Assembly (NCBI GenBank): GCA_900549005.1
Contig: URMT01000007.1
Span: 1-33,661 of the forward strand
From: an uncultured Eubacteriales bacterium
Lineage (GTDB): Bacteria; Bacillota; Clostridia; Christensenellales; Borkfalkiaceae
DNA length: 33,661 nt
Direction of reading: 5' to 3'
Below, one piece after another: positions 23,876 to 31,915 of the stretch. Both the position numbers and the translations under genes were made by a program. Each line of letters begins with the position of its first letter. Positions within the stretch are counted from its first letter, which is position 1. The notes below the pieces were generated by a model, which saw only the letters and a program-made list of their open reading frames with translations, ran no database searches and was not told where the DNA came from.

Positions 23876-24730
23876 GTGTCGGGAATAAAAAAACTTTCGC
23901 AGGCAAAACTGAATATAATATATTCCGTATGCGCCATAGCGCTTATGTGGGTGGTGTGGATAATCGCATACTTCGCCGAAGGCAACGACTATGTTATTCC
24001 GTCGTTTTGGGATACGTTCGCCGCAATGTTTTCGCTGTTCGGCGGCGCGGAGTTCTGGCGCGCGTTCGGTATGACGATGCTGCGCACGCTCATATCCTTT
24101 GCGCTGTCGTTTGTTCCGGCGGCCGTCCTTTCCTCGCTCGCCGCGGCAAGCAAAGCGTTCGGCGGCATAATGCGCCCCGTCGTGGCTGTGCTCCGCTCGG
24201 TGCCCACAATGGCAATAATACTCATTCTGCTGTTGTGGACGTCGCCGTCGGCGGCACCCGTCGTCGTCAGTTTTCTGGTTGCGTTCCCTATGGTGTATTC
24301 GCAGTTTATGGCGGCGTTCGGCGGCATAGACGTAAAACTTGCCGAAATGGCAAAAGTCTACGGCGTGCCCGCGTCGCAACGCATACTAAAAATATATATT
24401 CCCGCCGTTCTGCCAAACATACTCTCGCAGACAGGCGCAGTCTTTTCGCTCACCTTGAAGGTAATGGTCTCGGCAGAGGTAATGGCGCGCACTTACGTCA
24501 GCATAGGCGGCTTAATGCAGGACGCCAAAAACTTTCTCGAAATTCCGGAACTCTTCGCGCTCACGCTCGTCACGGTAATCGTCGGCGGCCTTTTGGAATG
24601 GGCGCTTTCAAAGCTCACTCTTTTAACGCGCCGCTGGACGGGTTCGCCTTCCGGCAGGAATTCGCCAAAGTCCGTCGCCGAATCGGCTGAAAAGGGCGGC
24701 GAAAAGGAGGGCGGCGTTGATAGAGTTTAA
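23876..24730 (+). CDS. ABC transporter permease (NitT/TauT type)
   Basis: The 284-residue product has about six membrane helices and the cytoplasmic loop 'EMAKVYGVPASQRILKIYIP' that matches the EAA motif contacting the ATPase. It resembles SsuC/TauC permeases. The start is a GTG with a GGGCGGA-type Shine-Dalgarno. The C-terminal 35 residues are hydrophilic and Lys/Gly-rich. It overlaps the ATPase gene by 14 bases, so the two are translationally coupled. Confidence 0.92.
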   Translation: MSGIKKLSQAKLNIIYSVCAIALMWVVWIIAYFAEGNDYVIPSFWDTFAAMFSLFGGAEFWRAFGMTMLRTLISFALSFVPAAVLSSLAAASKAFGGIMRPVVAVLRSVPTMAIILILLLWTSPSAAPVVVSFLVAFPMVYSQFMAAFGGIDVKLAEMAKVYGVPASQRILKIYIPAVLPNILSQTGAVFSLTLKVMVSAEVMARTYVSIGGLMQDAKNFLEIPELFALTLVTVIVGGLLEWALSKLTLLTRRWTGSPSGRNSPKSVAESAEKGGEKEGGVDRV

Positions 24731-25379
24731 AAACGTTTCCAAGTTTTACGGCGAAAACGCAGTCTACAAAAATTTCAACTTCTCCCTGGAAGAGGGCGCC
24801 ATAACCTGCATACTCGGCGAAAGCGGAAGCGGAAAAACCACCCTTTTGAATATGCTTGCGGGCCTCACCCCGTACCTGGGCGAAATTACGCCGCGGGTCA
24901 AATTTTCGTATGTCTTTCAGGAACCCCGCCTCGTGCCCTCGCTCACCGTTTTCGGCAACCTCGGCCTCGTCTGCCGCGACGGGGACAGAATACGCACAAT
25001 GCTCGCCGCCGTCGGGCTTGAAGGCAGGGAGGGGGCATACCCGCGCGAACTTTCTGGCGGCCAGGCGCAGCGCGTGTCGCTCGCCCGCGCCTTTTTATAC
25101 CCTTCGGAAGTCATTCTGATGGACGAACCGTTCTCTTCGCTCGACATCGCGCTCAAAGTAAAGATGGCGGCGCTCTTTCTCGGTTTGTGGAGGAGTGAGA
25201 AGCGCACGGCAGTGTTCGTCACGCACGACGTGGACGAGGCGGCAATGCTTGCAAACAGAGTGGTGGTACTCAAAGACGGCGCCGTAGTCGCCGACTTTTC
25301 TGCGGAGGGCGAACCCTCGGCCGACCTCTTTGCAAGGGAAGGGCTCAGACAGAAACTTTTAAAATCACTCCTTAACTGA
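24717..25379 (+). CDS. ABC transporter ATP-binding protein (NitT/TauT type)
   Basis: The 220-residue ATPase powers the importer. Seen: Walker A GESGSGKT (34-41), Q-loop Gln68 ('VFQEP'), signature 'ELSGGQAQR', Walker B 'VILMDEPF', and the switch His in 'FVTHDVDEA'. The TTG start overlaps the permease and has an AAGGAGG Shine-Dalgarno inside the permease gene. It is about 30-40 residues shorter than most SsuB/TauB proteins because the region between Walker A and the Q-loop ('LTPYLGEITPRVKFSYV') and the C-terminus are trimmed. All catalytic motifs are present. Confidence 0.95.
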   Translation: MIEFKNVSKFYGENAVYKNFNFSLEEGAITCILGESGSGKTTLLNMLAGLTPYLGEITPRVKFSYVFQEPRLVPSLTVFGNLGLVCRDGDRIRTMLAAVGLEGREGAYPRELSGGQAQRVSLARAFLYPSEVILMDEPFSSLDIALKVKMAALFLGLWRSEKRTAVFVTHDVDEAAMLANRVVVLKDGAVVADFSAEGEPSADLFAREGLRQKLLKSLLN

Positions 25380-25417
25380 AAGCAAAATATATTTTTATGC
25401 ACGTTTAACATAAACCT

Positions 25418-25463
25418 GCGCGGAGCGCCGCTTTATTGCTTTAAAGCGGCGCTCCGCGCTTTT
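25418..25463 (+). terminator. intrinsic terminator of the ABC transporter unit
   Basis: An 18-bp perfect stem (25418-25435 with 25442-25459) and a 6-base loop are followed by four Ts, 39 bases past the ATPase stop. Confidence 0.85.
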
Positions 25464-25505
25464 GCAATTTTATAAAAAATTGTAAAAAATTCCTTCTCAA
25501 AACGT

Positions 25506-25534
25506 TTTCTTTTCCCGCGGCATTGTGTTATAAT
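25506..25534 (+). promoter_or_regulatory. orphan promoter pointing towards purE
   Basis: Extended -10 TGTTATAAT with core 25529-25534; a weak TTTCTT at 25506-25511, 17 bases upstream. The start near 25541 has no good gene directly after it. A small palindrome, CACGCCGCGGCGTG, then TTTT follows at 25572-25589. The next plus-strand gene is purE, 440 bases on, beyond an opposite-strand gene. Confidence 0.45.
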
Positions 25535-25619
25535 TTGCTTGTAATTTCATAGTGGGGTATAAGTTTTTCCGCACGCCGCGGCGTGTTTTGCAGCACCGCC
25601 TCTGCGCGGCGCAATGCCG

Positions 25620-25931
25620 TCACGCCCCGCCTACGATGAAGAAGGTGAAGCCCGATTTGAACGCGATATAAAAGAAGTATACGTTCAGCACGGCGATTAC
25701 GGGCATCAGCACCATAAACAAAAGATTTTTAAGGCGGTACTTCATCGCAAACATCGAACAGTACACGCCAAGCGCCCCGCCCATAAGCGCGGTAAGAATA
25801 ATCTTCCCGTCGCCGCGGTGCGCGCTTTTATCTTCGTCGCCCTCTTCGTTCTTCTGCGCACGCATCAGCATCACGGCGTAAAAGTTGACGGCGATTATAT
25901 AAACTATTACCAGAATGTATAAAAGGACCAT
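25620..25931 (-). CDS. DUF1294-like small membrane protein
   Basis: The 103-residue product has three to four hydrophobic segments and, in the middle, 'ILTALMGGALGVYCSMFAMKYRLKN', which fits the DUF1294 pattern of Gly-Gly-x-x-Gly followed by a basic turn. The usual 'HKT' reads 'YRL', so it is a divergent member. A charged loop (QKNEEGDEDKSAHRGDGK) separates the first helix from the rest. The function of DUF1294 is not known. The ATG has no Shine-Dalgarno; a CATACT hexamer sits six bases upstream. It is divergent from purE, 50 bases away. Confidence 0.72.
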   Translation of the reverse strand: MVLLYILVIVYIIAVNFYAVMLMRAQKNEEGDEDKSAHRGDGKIILTALMGGALGVYCSMFAMKYRLKNLLFMVLMPVIAVLNVYFFYIAFKSGFTFFIVGGA

Positions 25932-25981
25932 ACCAAAAGTATGCCCCGCTTTATAACCGTTTATTTTCAGGAGGTTGTTTT

Positions 25982-26479
25982 ATGGCAAAGGCAGCCATTC
26001 TTATGGGCTCAAAATCAGATTTTCCCGTTGTAAAACCCGCCGTCAAAGTGCTCAAAGATTTCGGCGCAGAGGTAGAGGTGCGCGTAATTTCAGCACACCG
26101 CACCCCGGAAGAGGCGCACGAATTTGCAAGCAAAGCAAAATCGAACGGCGTTGAAGTAATAATATGCGCCGCAGGCAAGGCCGCACATCTCGGCGGCGTA
26201 ATAGCGGCCTATACCACGCTTCCCGTAATAGGTCTGCCCGTAAAGACCGATATGATGGGCGGGCTCGACAGTCTTCTGTCAATCGTGCAGATGCCCTCGG
26301 GCATACCCGTTGCCACCGTCGGCGTAAACGGCGGCGAAAACGCAGGACTGCTCGCATTGCAGATTCTGGGCATAAAGTACCCCGAAATAGCCGAAAAGCT
26401 CGCCGCATACAAAAAGTCTATGCAGGCGAAGATAAACGCAGACGACGTAGCATTGCAGGCCGAACTCGGCGACATTTAA
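25982..26479 (+). CDS. purE: 5-(carboxyamino)imidazole ribonucleotide mutase / AIR carboxylase PurE
   Basis: PurE carries out the carboxylation step that makes CAIR in purine synthesis. The 165-residue product has 'GSKSD' (9-13), 'SAHRTPE' (37-43) with His39, and 'SLLSIVQMPSGIPVATVGV'. The sequence 'AAGKAAHLGGVIAAYTTLPVIG' stands in the place of the class I 'AGGAAHLPG', so it is class I-like but not the textbook form. No purK is present here, so it is open whether it uses N5-CAIR or CO2 directly. CAGGAGG Shine-Dalgarno. First gene of the purine cluster. Confidence 0.95.
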   Translation: MAKAAILMGSKSDFPVVKPAVKVLKDFGAEVEVRVISAHRTPEEAHEFASKAKSNGVEVIICAAGKAAHLGGVIAAYTTLPVIGLPVKTDMMGGLDSLLSIVQMPSGIPVATVGVNGGENAGLLALQILGIKYPEIAEKLAAYKKSMQAKINADDVALQAELGDI

Positions 26480-26483
26480 TCGA

Positions 26484-26507
26484 TTACCCGCAGAAGGCTG
26501 CGGGTAA
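26484..26507 (+). promoter_or_regulatory. hairpin between purE and purC
   Basis: TTACCCGCAG and CTGCGGGTAA form a 10-bp stem with an AAGG loop, just after the purE stop. The tail (AATAAGTTTTC) is not a clean T run. It may reduce read-through or stabilise the purE message. Confidence 0.45.
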
Positions 26508-26584
26508 AATAAGTTTTCTTGCATTTTTTTGCCGCTTCCGCGGCGATTAAAACGGTTAAATTTTTTCTAAGGAGAAATTCAGAT

Positions 26585-27307
26585 ATGGAAAAGAAGGAAC
26601 AGCTTTACGAAGGCAAGGCAAAAAAGGTTTTTGCCACCGATAACCCCGATTATGTAATCGTGTCTTACAAAGACGACGCAACGGCTTTCAACGGCCAGAA
26701 GAAGGGCACAATCGTCGGCAAGGGCGTAATCAACAACAAGATGAGCAATATGATGATGGCTATGCTCGAAAAGAAGGGAGTACCCACCCACTTCGTAGAG
26801 CAGCTTTCAGACAGGGACACCGTGGTTAAAAAGGTGCAGATAGTTCCCCTCGAAGTAATCATCAGGAACGTTGCGGCAGGCAGCTTTTCCAAGCGCTACG
26901 GCGTAAAGGAAGGCACAAAACTTTCCATCCCCACCATAGAATTTTCCTATAAGTGCGACGAACTCGACGACCCCCTCATCAACGACTACCACGCGCTCGC
27001 TTTAAACCTCGCCACCGAGCAGGAGATTGCAAAAATCAAGGAGCTTGCGTTCAAGGTAAACGACGTGATGATAGAGTTCTTCAAGCACCTCAACATCGAC
27101 CTCATCGACTTCAAGCTCGAATTCGGCAGATTCCACGGCCAGATAATTCTCGCCGACGAAATTTCCCCCGATACCTGCCGTTTCTGGGAAGCGGGCAGCT
27201 GGGATACCGAAAAGCACGTCAGCCTGGATAAAGACAGGTTCCGCCGCGACCTCGGCGGCGTTGAAGACGCCTACAACGAAGTTTTCAAACGCCTCACGGG
27301 GGAATAA
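26585..27307 (+). CDS. purC: SAICAR synthetase PurC
   Basis: PurC joins CAIR and aspartate with ATP to make SAICAR. The 240-residue product has the N-terminal '[10 protein letters not shown]', '[11 protein letters not shown]' and 'LIDFKLEFG' followed by '[13 protein letters not shown]', all typical. The ATG has an AAGGAG Shine-Dalgarno; an in-frame extension to 26519 is out of family. It ends 6 bases before the next gene, so co-translation is likely. Confidence 0.97.
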   Translation: MEKKEQLYEGKAKKVFATDNPDYVIVSYKDDATAFNGQKKGTIVGKGVINNKMSNMMMAMLEKKGVPTHFVEQLSDRDTVVKKVQIVPLEVIIRNVAAGSFSKRYGVKEGTKLSIPTIEFSYKCDELDDPLINDYHALALNLATEQEIAKIKELAFKVNDVMIEFFKHLNIDLIDFKLEFGRFHGQIILADEISPDTCRFWEAGSWDTEKHVSLDKDRFRRDLGGVEDAYNEVFKRLTGE

Positions 27308-27313
27308 GGCTGT

Positions 27314-28735
27314 ATGGGCGGTTTTTTTGGCTCCGTAAAAAGAAGCAGCGCCGTGTTCGACGTGTTTCTGGGCACGGACTATCATTCCCACCTCGGCACC
27401 AAGCGCGGCGGTATGGCGGCATACGACCCCGCAATAGGTTTGCAGCGCGAAATTCATAACATAGAAAACGCGCCCTTCCGCACTAAGTTCGAGCGCGTCC
27501 TCACCGATATGAGCGGCAACGCCGCAATAGGTTGCATAAGCGATACCGACCCCCAGCCTCTTTTAATGGTTTCGCGGTTCGGCAAGTACGCCATAAGCAC
27601 CATAGGCATAATCAACAACGCCGAAGAGCTTGCAAAGGAAGTGCTCTCGCACGGCGGATATTTCGACGCGATGACGGGCAGCAAAATCAACTCCAACGAG
27701 CTCGTCGCCGCGCTGATAAACAGCAAAGATTCGTATGCCGATGGCATACGCTACGCGCAGGACAGAATAGACGGCACTGCGTCTATTCTGATACTCACCG
27801 ACCGCGGCACGCTGATTGCCGCAAGGGACAAGGTGGGCAGGCTTCCCGTCCAGCTCGGAAAGGGTGAGGACGGCTACTGCGTTTCGTTTGAAAGTTTTGC
27901 TTACAGAAAGCTGGGCTATTCCGACTTCCGCGAACTCGGCCCTGGCGAGATTGTCGAAATTTCGCCCGAAGGCGTCACACAGCTCGCCCCTGCGGGCAAA
28001 AAGATGCGAATCTGCGCCTTTTTATGGTCTTACTACGGCTATCCCACTTCCTCGTACGAGGGCGTGAACGTAGAGATGATGCGCTGCAAGAACGGCGAAA
28101 TATTTGCCAGGGAAGACGCCAAAACGCACGACGTGCACCAGATAGATTACGTGGGCGGCGTTCCCGATTCGGGCACTCCGCACGCGATAGGTTACGCCAA
28201 CGCCTGCAAAGTTCCGTTTGCGCGCCCCTATATAAAGTATACGCCCACCTGGTCGCGCAGCTTTATGCCCGTAAACCAGGCAGAGCGCAACAAGATAGCA
28301 AAGATGAAGCTCATTCCCGTTCACGAGCTGATTGAGGGCAAGCGCCTTCTTTTGGTAGACGACTCTATCGTGCGCGGCACCCAGCTCAAAGAAACGGTAG
28401 ACTTCCTGTATTCCCACGGCGCAAAGGCCGTGCATATGCGTTCGGCGTGCCCTCCCATAATGTACGGGTGCAAATTCCTCAATTTCTCGCGCTCGTCGGG
28501 CGATATGGATCTCATCACCCGCCGCACTATGGCCGAGCTCGAAGGCGACGAGGCGGTAAAACACCTCGAAGAATACAGCGACTCGCGCACCGAACGCGGC
28601 AAGGCAATGCGAAAGGCCATCTGCGACAAGTTCCAGTTTGAATCTCTGGAATTCCAGTCGATAGAGGGGCTGATAGAAGCCATAGGGATAGACCCCTGCA
28701 AACTCTGCACATATTGCTGGACAGGCAAGGAATAA
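27314..28735 (+). CDS. PurF-like amidophosphoribosyltransferase paralogue without the catalytic cysteine
   Basis: The 473-residue product has the full PurF layout: an N-terminal Ntn-type glutaminase-like domain (about 1-230) and a PRPP transferase domain with PRPP loop 'LLLVDDSIVRGT' (345-356). The invariant Cys that starts mature PurF is replaced by Gly2 ('MGGFFG' for 'CGVFG'). Glutamine-site segments also differ: 'CISDTDPQPL' for 'RYSTTG', 'IINNAEEL' for 'AHNGNLTN', 'KINSNEL' for 'TIDSEV'. The iron-sulfur ligands seem kept (Cys234, Cys386, Cys465, Cys468). So the glutaminase is probably dead and the transferase domain intact. AAGG Shine-Dalgarno. It lies between purC and a normal purF. A role as ammonia-dependent enzyme or PurF partner is inference. 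Confidence 0.9.
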   Translation: MGGFFGSVKRSSAVFDVFLGTDYHSHLGTKRGGMAAYDPAIGLQREIHNIENAPFRTKFERVLTDMSGNAAIGCISDTDPQPLLMVSRFGKYAISTIGIINNAEELAKEVLSHGGYFDAMTGSKINSNELVAALINSKDSYADGIRYAQDRIDGTASILILTDRGTLIAARDKVGRLPVQLGKGEDGYCVSFESFAYRKLGYSDFRELGPGEIVEISPEGVTQLAPAGKKMRICAFLWSYYGYPTSSYEGVNVEMMRCKNGEIFAREDAKTHDVHQIDYVGGVPDSGTPHAIGYANACKVPFARPYIKYTPTWSRSFMPVNQAERNKIAKMKLIPVHELIEGKRLLLVDDSIVRGTQLKETVDFLYSHGAKAVHMRSACPPIMYGCKFLNFSRSSGDMDLITRRTMAELEGDEAVKHLEEYSDSRTERGKAMRKAICDKFQFESLEFQSIEGLIEAIGIDPCKLCTYCWTGKE

Positions 28736-28753
28736 ATTTTTTTGCGGAGACAT

Positions 28754-30166
28754 ATGGACGACGTTCAGAAAGAAATTCACGAAGAGTGCGGCGTGTTCGG
28801 CGTATATTCCTCCGAAAACCGCACGGTCGCTCACACCGTATATTACGGACTTTACGCCCTTCAACACAGGGGGCAGGAGAGCGGCGGCATAGCCGTCGCC
28901 TTTGCCGACAAAATCACCTACTACAAGGGTATGGGGCTCATCCCCGAAATTTTTGCGAACGGAAACCTCGATAAGCTCCCCGAGGGCGACATCGCAATAG
29001 GTCACGTCCGCTACTCAACCACGGGCGCAAGCCAGCTTTTAAACGCCCAGCCCGTAGTTTTCACGGGCAAGTGCGGCAAAATGGCACTTGCGCACAACGG
29101 CAACCTTACAAACACAAAACAGCTACGCGACGAGCTGATTGCGCAGAACGCCGTATTCCAGACGACGATTGACTCCGAGGTTATGGCCGTTCTTATAAAC
29201 AAGCTCTCCGACGGCGACATTTTAAAGGGCGTAAAGCTCGCCTGTCCGCTCTTCAAGGGCGCTTACGCGCTCGTCATAATGACTGCGGACAAGCTCATCG
29301 CCGTGCGCGACCCCTACGGCATACGTCCTCTCTGCTTGGGCACGGTCGATGACGACGTGGTGGTCGCAAGCGAAAGTTGCGCGCTCGACGCGGTGGGCGC
29401 AAACTTCCTGCGCGACGTAAAGCCTGGCGAAATCGTGGTAATCGATTCAAACGGCATACAGTCGCATATGATGGAGAATGTCCCCAAAAAGAGTGCGCTG
29501 TGCATATTCGAGTACGTCTATTTTGCCCGTCACGATTCAATAATCGACGGTTGCAGCGTATACCACGCGCGCCAGGAGGCGGGCAGACTGCTTGCAAAAT
29601 ATTACGGAGTGGAGGCGGACATAGTCGCGGGCGTGCCCGACAGTGCCAACGTCGCCGCGCGCGCCTACGCCGAAGAGAGCGGAATACCCTTTGTGGAAGC
29701 TCTCGCAAAGAACAGGTACGTGGGCAGAACGTTCATCCAGCCCGACCAGCGCCAGCGCGAAAATTCTTTGAACGTAAAGATGAACGCGCTGCGCGCAAAT
29801 ATCCGCGGCAAAAGGCTGATAATAATAGACGACTCCATCGTGCGCGGCACAACTATGCGCAAGATAATAAAGATGCTGCGCGACGCGGGCGCAAAAGAGG
29901 TGCATATACGCATCTGTTCGCCCATAGTAAAACATCCCTGCCACCTGGGCATAGACATACAGACCTATTCCCAGCTCATCGGCGCATACAGGGACGAAAA
30001 CCAGATATGCAAGTGCATCGGCGCCGACAGCGTGCGCTACCTTTCGGTGGAACACCTCGTCGAGTCGTGCAAAAAATCAAATTTAAATTTCTGCCTCGGC
30101 TGTTTCACGGGCGAATATCCCTACCCGATGGACGATAACGAGACGGATAAACTCAAATTAGAATAA
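28754..30166 (+). CDS. purF: amidophosphoribosyltransferase PurF (canonical)
   Basis: PurF makes phosphoribosylamine from PRPP and glutamine, the committed step of purine synthesis. The 470-residue product has an 11-residue propeptide, then the nucleophile Cys12 ('EECGVFGVY'). 'GHVRYSTTG', 'AHNGNLTN' and 'TIDSEV' form the glutamine site. 'LIIIDDSIVRGT' is the PRPP loop. Four cysteines placed like the [4Fe-4S] ligands of the Bacillus subtilis enzyme are present ('LCIFEYVYFAR', 'KHPCHLGIDI', 'CLGC'). The ATG with CGGAGA was chosen over a TTG 12 bases earlier. It follows its paralogue by 18 bases. Confidence 0.96.
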   Translation: MDDVQKEIHEECGVFGVYSSENRTVAHTVYYGLYALQHRGQESGGIAVAFADKITYYKGMGLIPEIFANGNLDKLPEGDIAIGHVRYSTTGASQLLNAQPVVFTGKCGKMALAHNGNLTNTKQLRDELIAQNAVFQTTIDSEVMAVLINKLSDGDILKGVKLACPLFKGAYALVIMTADKLIAVRDPYGIRPLCLGTVDDDVVVASESCALDAVGANFLRDVKPGEIVVIDSNGIQSHMMENVPKKSALCIFEYVYFARHDSIIDGCSVYHARQEAGRLLAKYYGVEADIVAGVPDSANVAARAYAEESGIPFVEALAKNRYVGRTFIQPDQRQRENSLNVKMNALRANIRGKRLIIIDDSIVRGTTMRKIIKMLRDAGAKEVHIRICSPIVKHPCHLGIDIQTYSQLIGAYRDENQICKCIGADSVRYLSVEHLVESCKKSNLNFCLGCFTGEYPYPMDDNETDKLKLE

Positions 30167-30182
30167 GCGAGGTTTAAGCGTT

Positions 30183-31205
30183 ATGGCAATTTCTTATAAA
30201 GACAGCGGCGTAGACGTTGAAAGGGGGTACGAGGCGGTAAGGCTGATGAAGCAGTACGTTCAGTCCACCTATAACAACAACGTCCTCGGCGATATTGGCT
30301 CTTTCGGCGGATTTTATGAACTGTCGAAGGGTATGAAAAACCCCGTGCTCGTTGCGGGCACCGACGGCGTAGGCACCAAGCTCAAATATGCCTTCATAGC
30401 CGACAAACACAACACGATAGGCATCGACGCCGTTGCTATGTGCGTCAACGATATAGTGTGCCAGGGCGCAAAGCCTCTCTTTTTCCTCGATTACTTCGCT
30501 ACGGGCAAACTCTCGCCCGAGACGGTTGCCACGGTAGTTTCGGGCGTGGCAGAAGGATGCAGACAGTCCGGCGCGGCCTTAATCGGCGGCGAAACTGCCG
30601 AAATGCCCGGCTTTTATGCCGACGGCGAATATGATATCGCGGGCTTTGCCGTGGGCATAGTCGATAAAAAGAAGATTATAAACGGCAGCAAAATCAAGCC
30701 CGGCGATATGCTCATCGGCCTCAAATCCAGCGGCGTTCATTCCAACGGCTATTCGCTCGTAAGAAAGCTGTTCGGCGAAGACAAAGCCCAGCTCGAAAAG
30801 TACGAACCGCGCCTCGGCGCGCGTCCCATCGACGTACTTCTGCGCCCCACAAGGATATACGTGCGCTCTGTTTTGAACCTCATCGAAAAGGTGAAGGTAA
30901 AGGGCATCGCGCACATCACGGGCGGCGGCTTTATCGAAAACATTCCCCGCATATTCCCCAAGGGAGTGGGCTGCGAGGTATGGCTCCGCTCTTACGAAGT
31001 TCCACCCGTGTTCAAACTTATGCAGGAAAAGGCGGGCATATCCGACGAACAGATATACAACACCTTCAATATGGGCATAGGAATGGTAGTGTGCGTTGCA
31101 AAGCGCGACGTCGATAAAACGCTCGCAATCCTTCGCTCCACGGGCGAAGAGTGCTGCGTAATCGGCAAAACCACCAGGGGCAGCGGGGTAAAACTCATAA
31201 AATGA
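30183..31205 (+). CDS. purM: phosphoribosylformylglycinamidine cyclo-ligase PurM
   Basis: PurM closes the imidazole ring of AIR with ATP. The 340-residue product has 'DSGVDVERGYEAV', 'GTDGVGTKLK', 'MCVNDIVCQGAKPLFFLDY', 'GGETAEMPGFY' and 'HITGGGFIENIPR', all family signatures. A GAGG Shine-Dalgarno precedes the ATG. Its stop overlaps the purN start (ATGA). Confidence 0.97.
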   Translation: MAISYKDSGVDVERGYEAVRLMKQYVQSTYNNNVLGDIGSFGGFYELSKGMKNPVLVAGTDGVGTKLKYAFIADKHNTIGIDAVAMCVNDIVCQGAKPLFFLDYFATGKLSPETVATVVSGVAEGCRQSGAALIGGETAEMPGFYADGEYDIAGFAVGIVDKKKIINGSKIKPGDMLIGLKSSGVHSNGYSLVRKLFGEDKAQLEKYEPRLGARPIDVLLRPTRIYVRSVLNLIEKVKVKGIAHITGGGFIENIPRIFPKGVGCEVWLRSYEVPPVFKLMQEKAGISDEQIYNTFNMGIGMVVCVAKRDVDKTLAILRSTGEECCVIGKTTRGSGVKLIK

Positions 31206-31819
31206 AGCGCATAGCAGTATTCGCCTCGGGCGGCGGCACCGATTTTCAGTCTGTAATAGATGCAAACCTTGCCGAAAATTTCTGCGAAATCTCCGTGCTA
31301 ATCGCCTCCAAGGGCGGCATAGGCGCGATAGAGCGCGCAAAAAAGCACGGCATCCGCGCAGAGGTCTTTTCCAAGGCCGACTACCCCGATTTGGAGGAAC
31401 TGTACGAAAAGCTCGCCGCCCTTTTGAACGGGCTGGGCGTAGACTATATAGTGCTCGCAGGCTGGCTGAAAATAATACCCGAAAGTTTTATAAAGAAGTT
31501 TGAAGACAGAATAATAAACATTCATCCGTCGCTCATACCCGCGTTCTGCGGAGGCGGCTACTACGGGCTGAAAGTGCACAAAGCCGTGCTGGAATACGGC
31601 GCAAAAATTTCGGGCTGCACGGTGCATTTCGTAAACGAAGTGCCCGACGGCGGCGCCATAATCGCGCAGCGCGCGGTGGACGTGGAGGACGGCGACACGC
31701 CCGAACTGTTGCAGGCGCGCATACTCGAAGTGGAGCATATGCTCCTTCCGTACTGCGTCAAAAAGCTGTGCGAGGGAAAAGTTATAAAAAACGGCCGCAG
31801 GGTAACGGTGCTCGGCTGA
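31202..31819 (+). CDS. purN: phosphoribosylglycinamide formyltransferase PurN
   Basis: PurN uses 10-formyl-tetrahydrofolate to formylate GAR. The 205-residue product has 'FASGGGTDFQS' (8-18) for the usual 'SGxGSNxQ', catalytic Asn106 and His108 in 'INIHPSLIPAF', and Asp149 in 'VPDGG'. After HPSLIPAF it reads 'CGGGYYGLKVHKAV' instead of the common 'PGLHTHRQA', a known variant form. The ATG overlaps the purM stop by four bases. It is placed two reactions upstream of purM in the pathway. Confidence 0.96.
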   Translation: MKRIAVFASGGGTDFQSVIDANLAENFCEISVLIASKGGIGAIERAKKHGIRAEVFSKADYPDLEELYEKLAALLNGLGVDYIVLAGWLKIIPESFIKKFEDRIINIHPSLIPAFCGGGYYGLKVHKAVLEYGAKISGCTVHFVNEVPDGGAIIAQRAVDVEDGDTPELLQARILEVEHMLLPYCVKKLCEGKVIKNGRRVTVLG

Positions 31820-31915
31820 GCGTTCCTGCCGCCGCATAAGGCATACATCCGCCGCACCAAGCTGCGGCGCTGTAATTTTTTTGTTGAAAATAATTTTTAC
31901 GGGAGGTTTACATAT

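Noticed and set aside
25553..25672. Short GTG frame after the orphan promoter
   Set aside because: About 39 codons, no Shine-Dalgarno, and its second half is antisense to the DUF1294-like gene.
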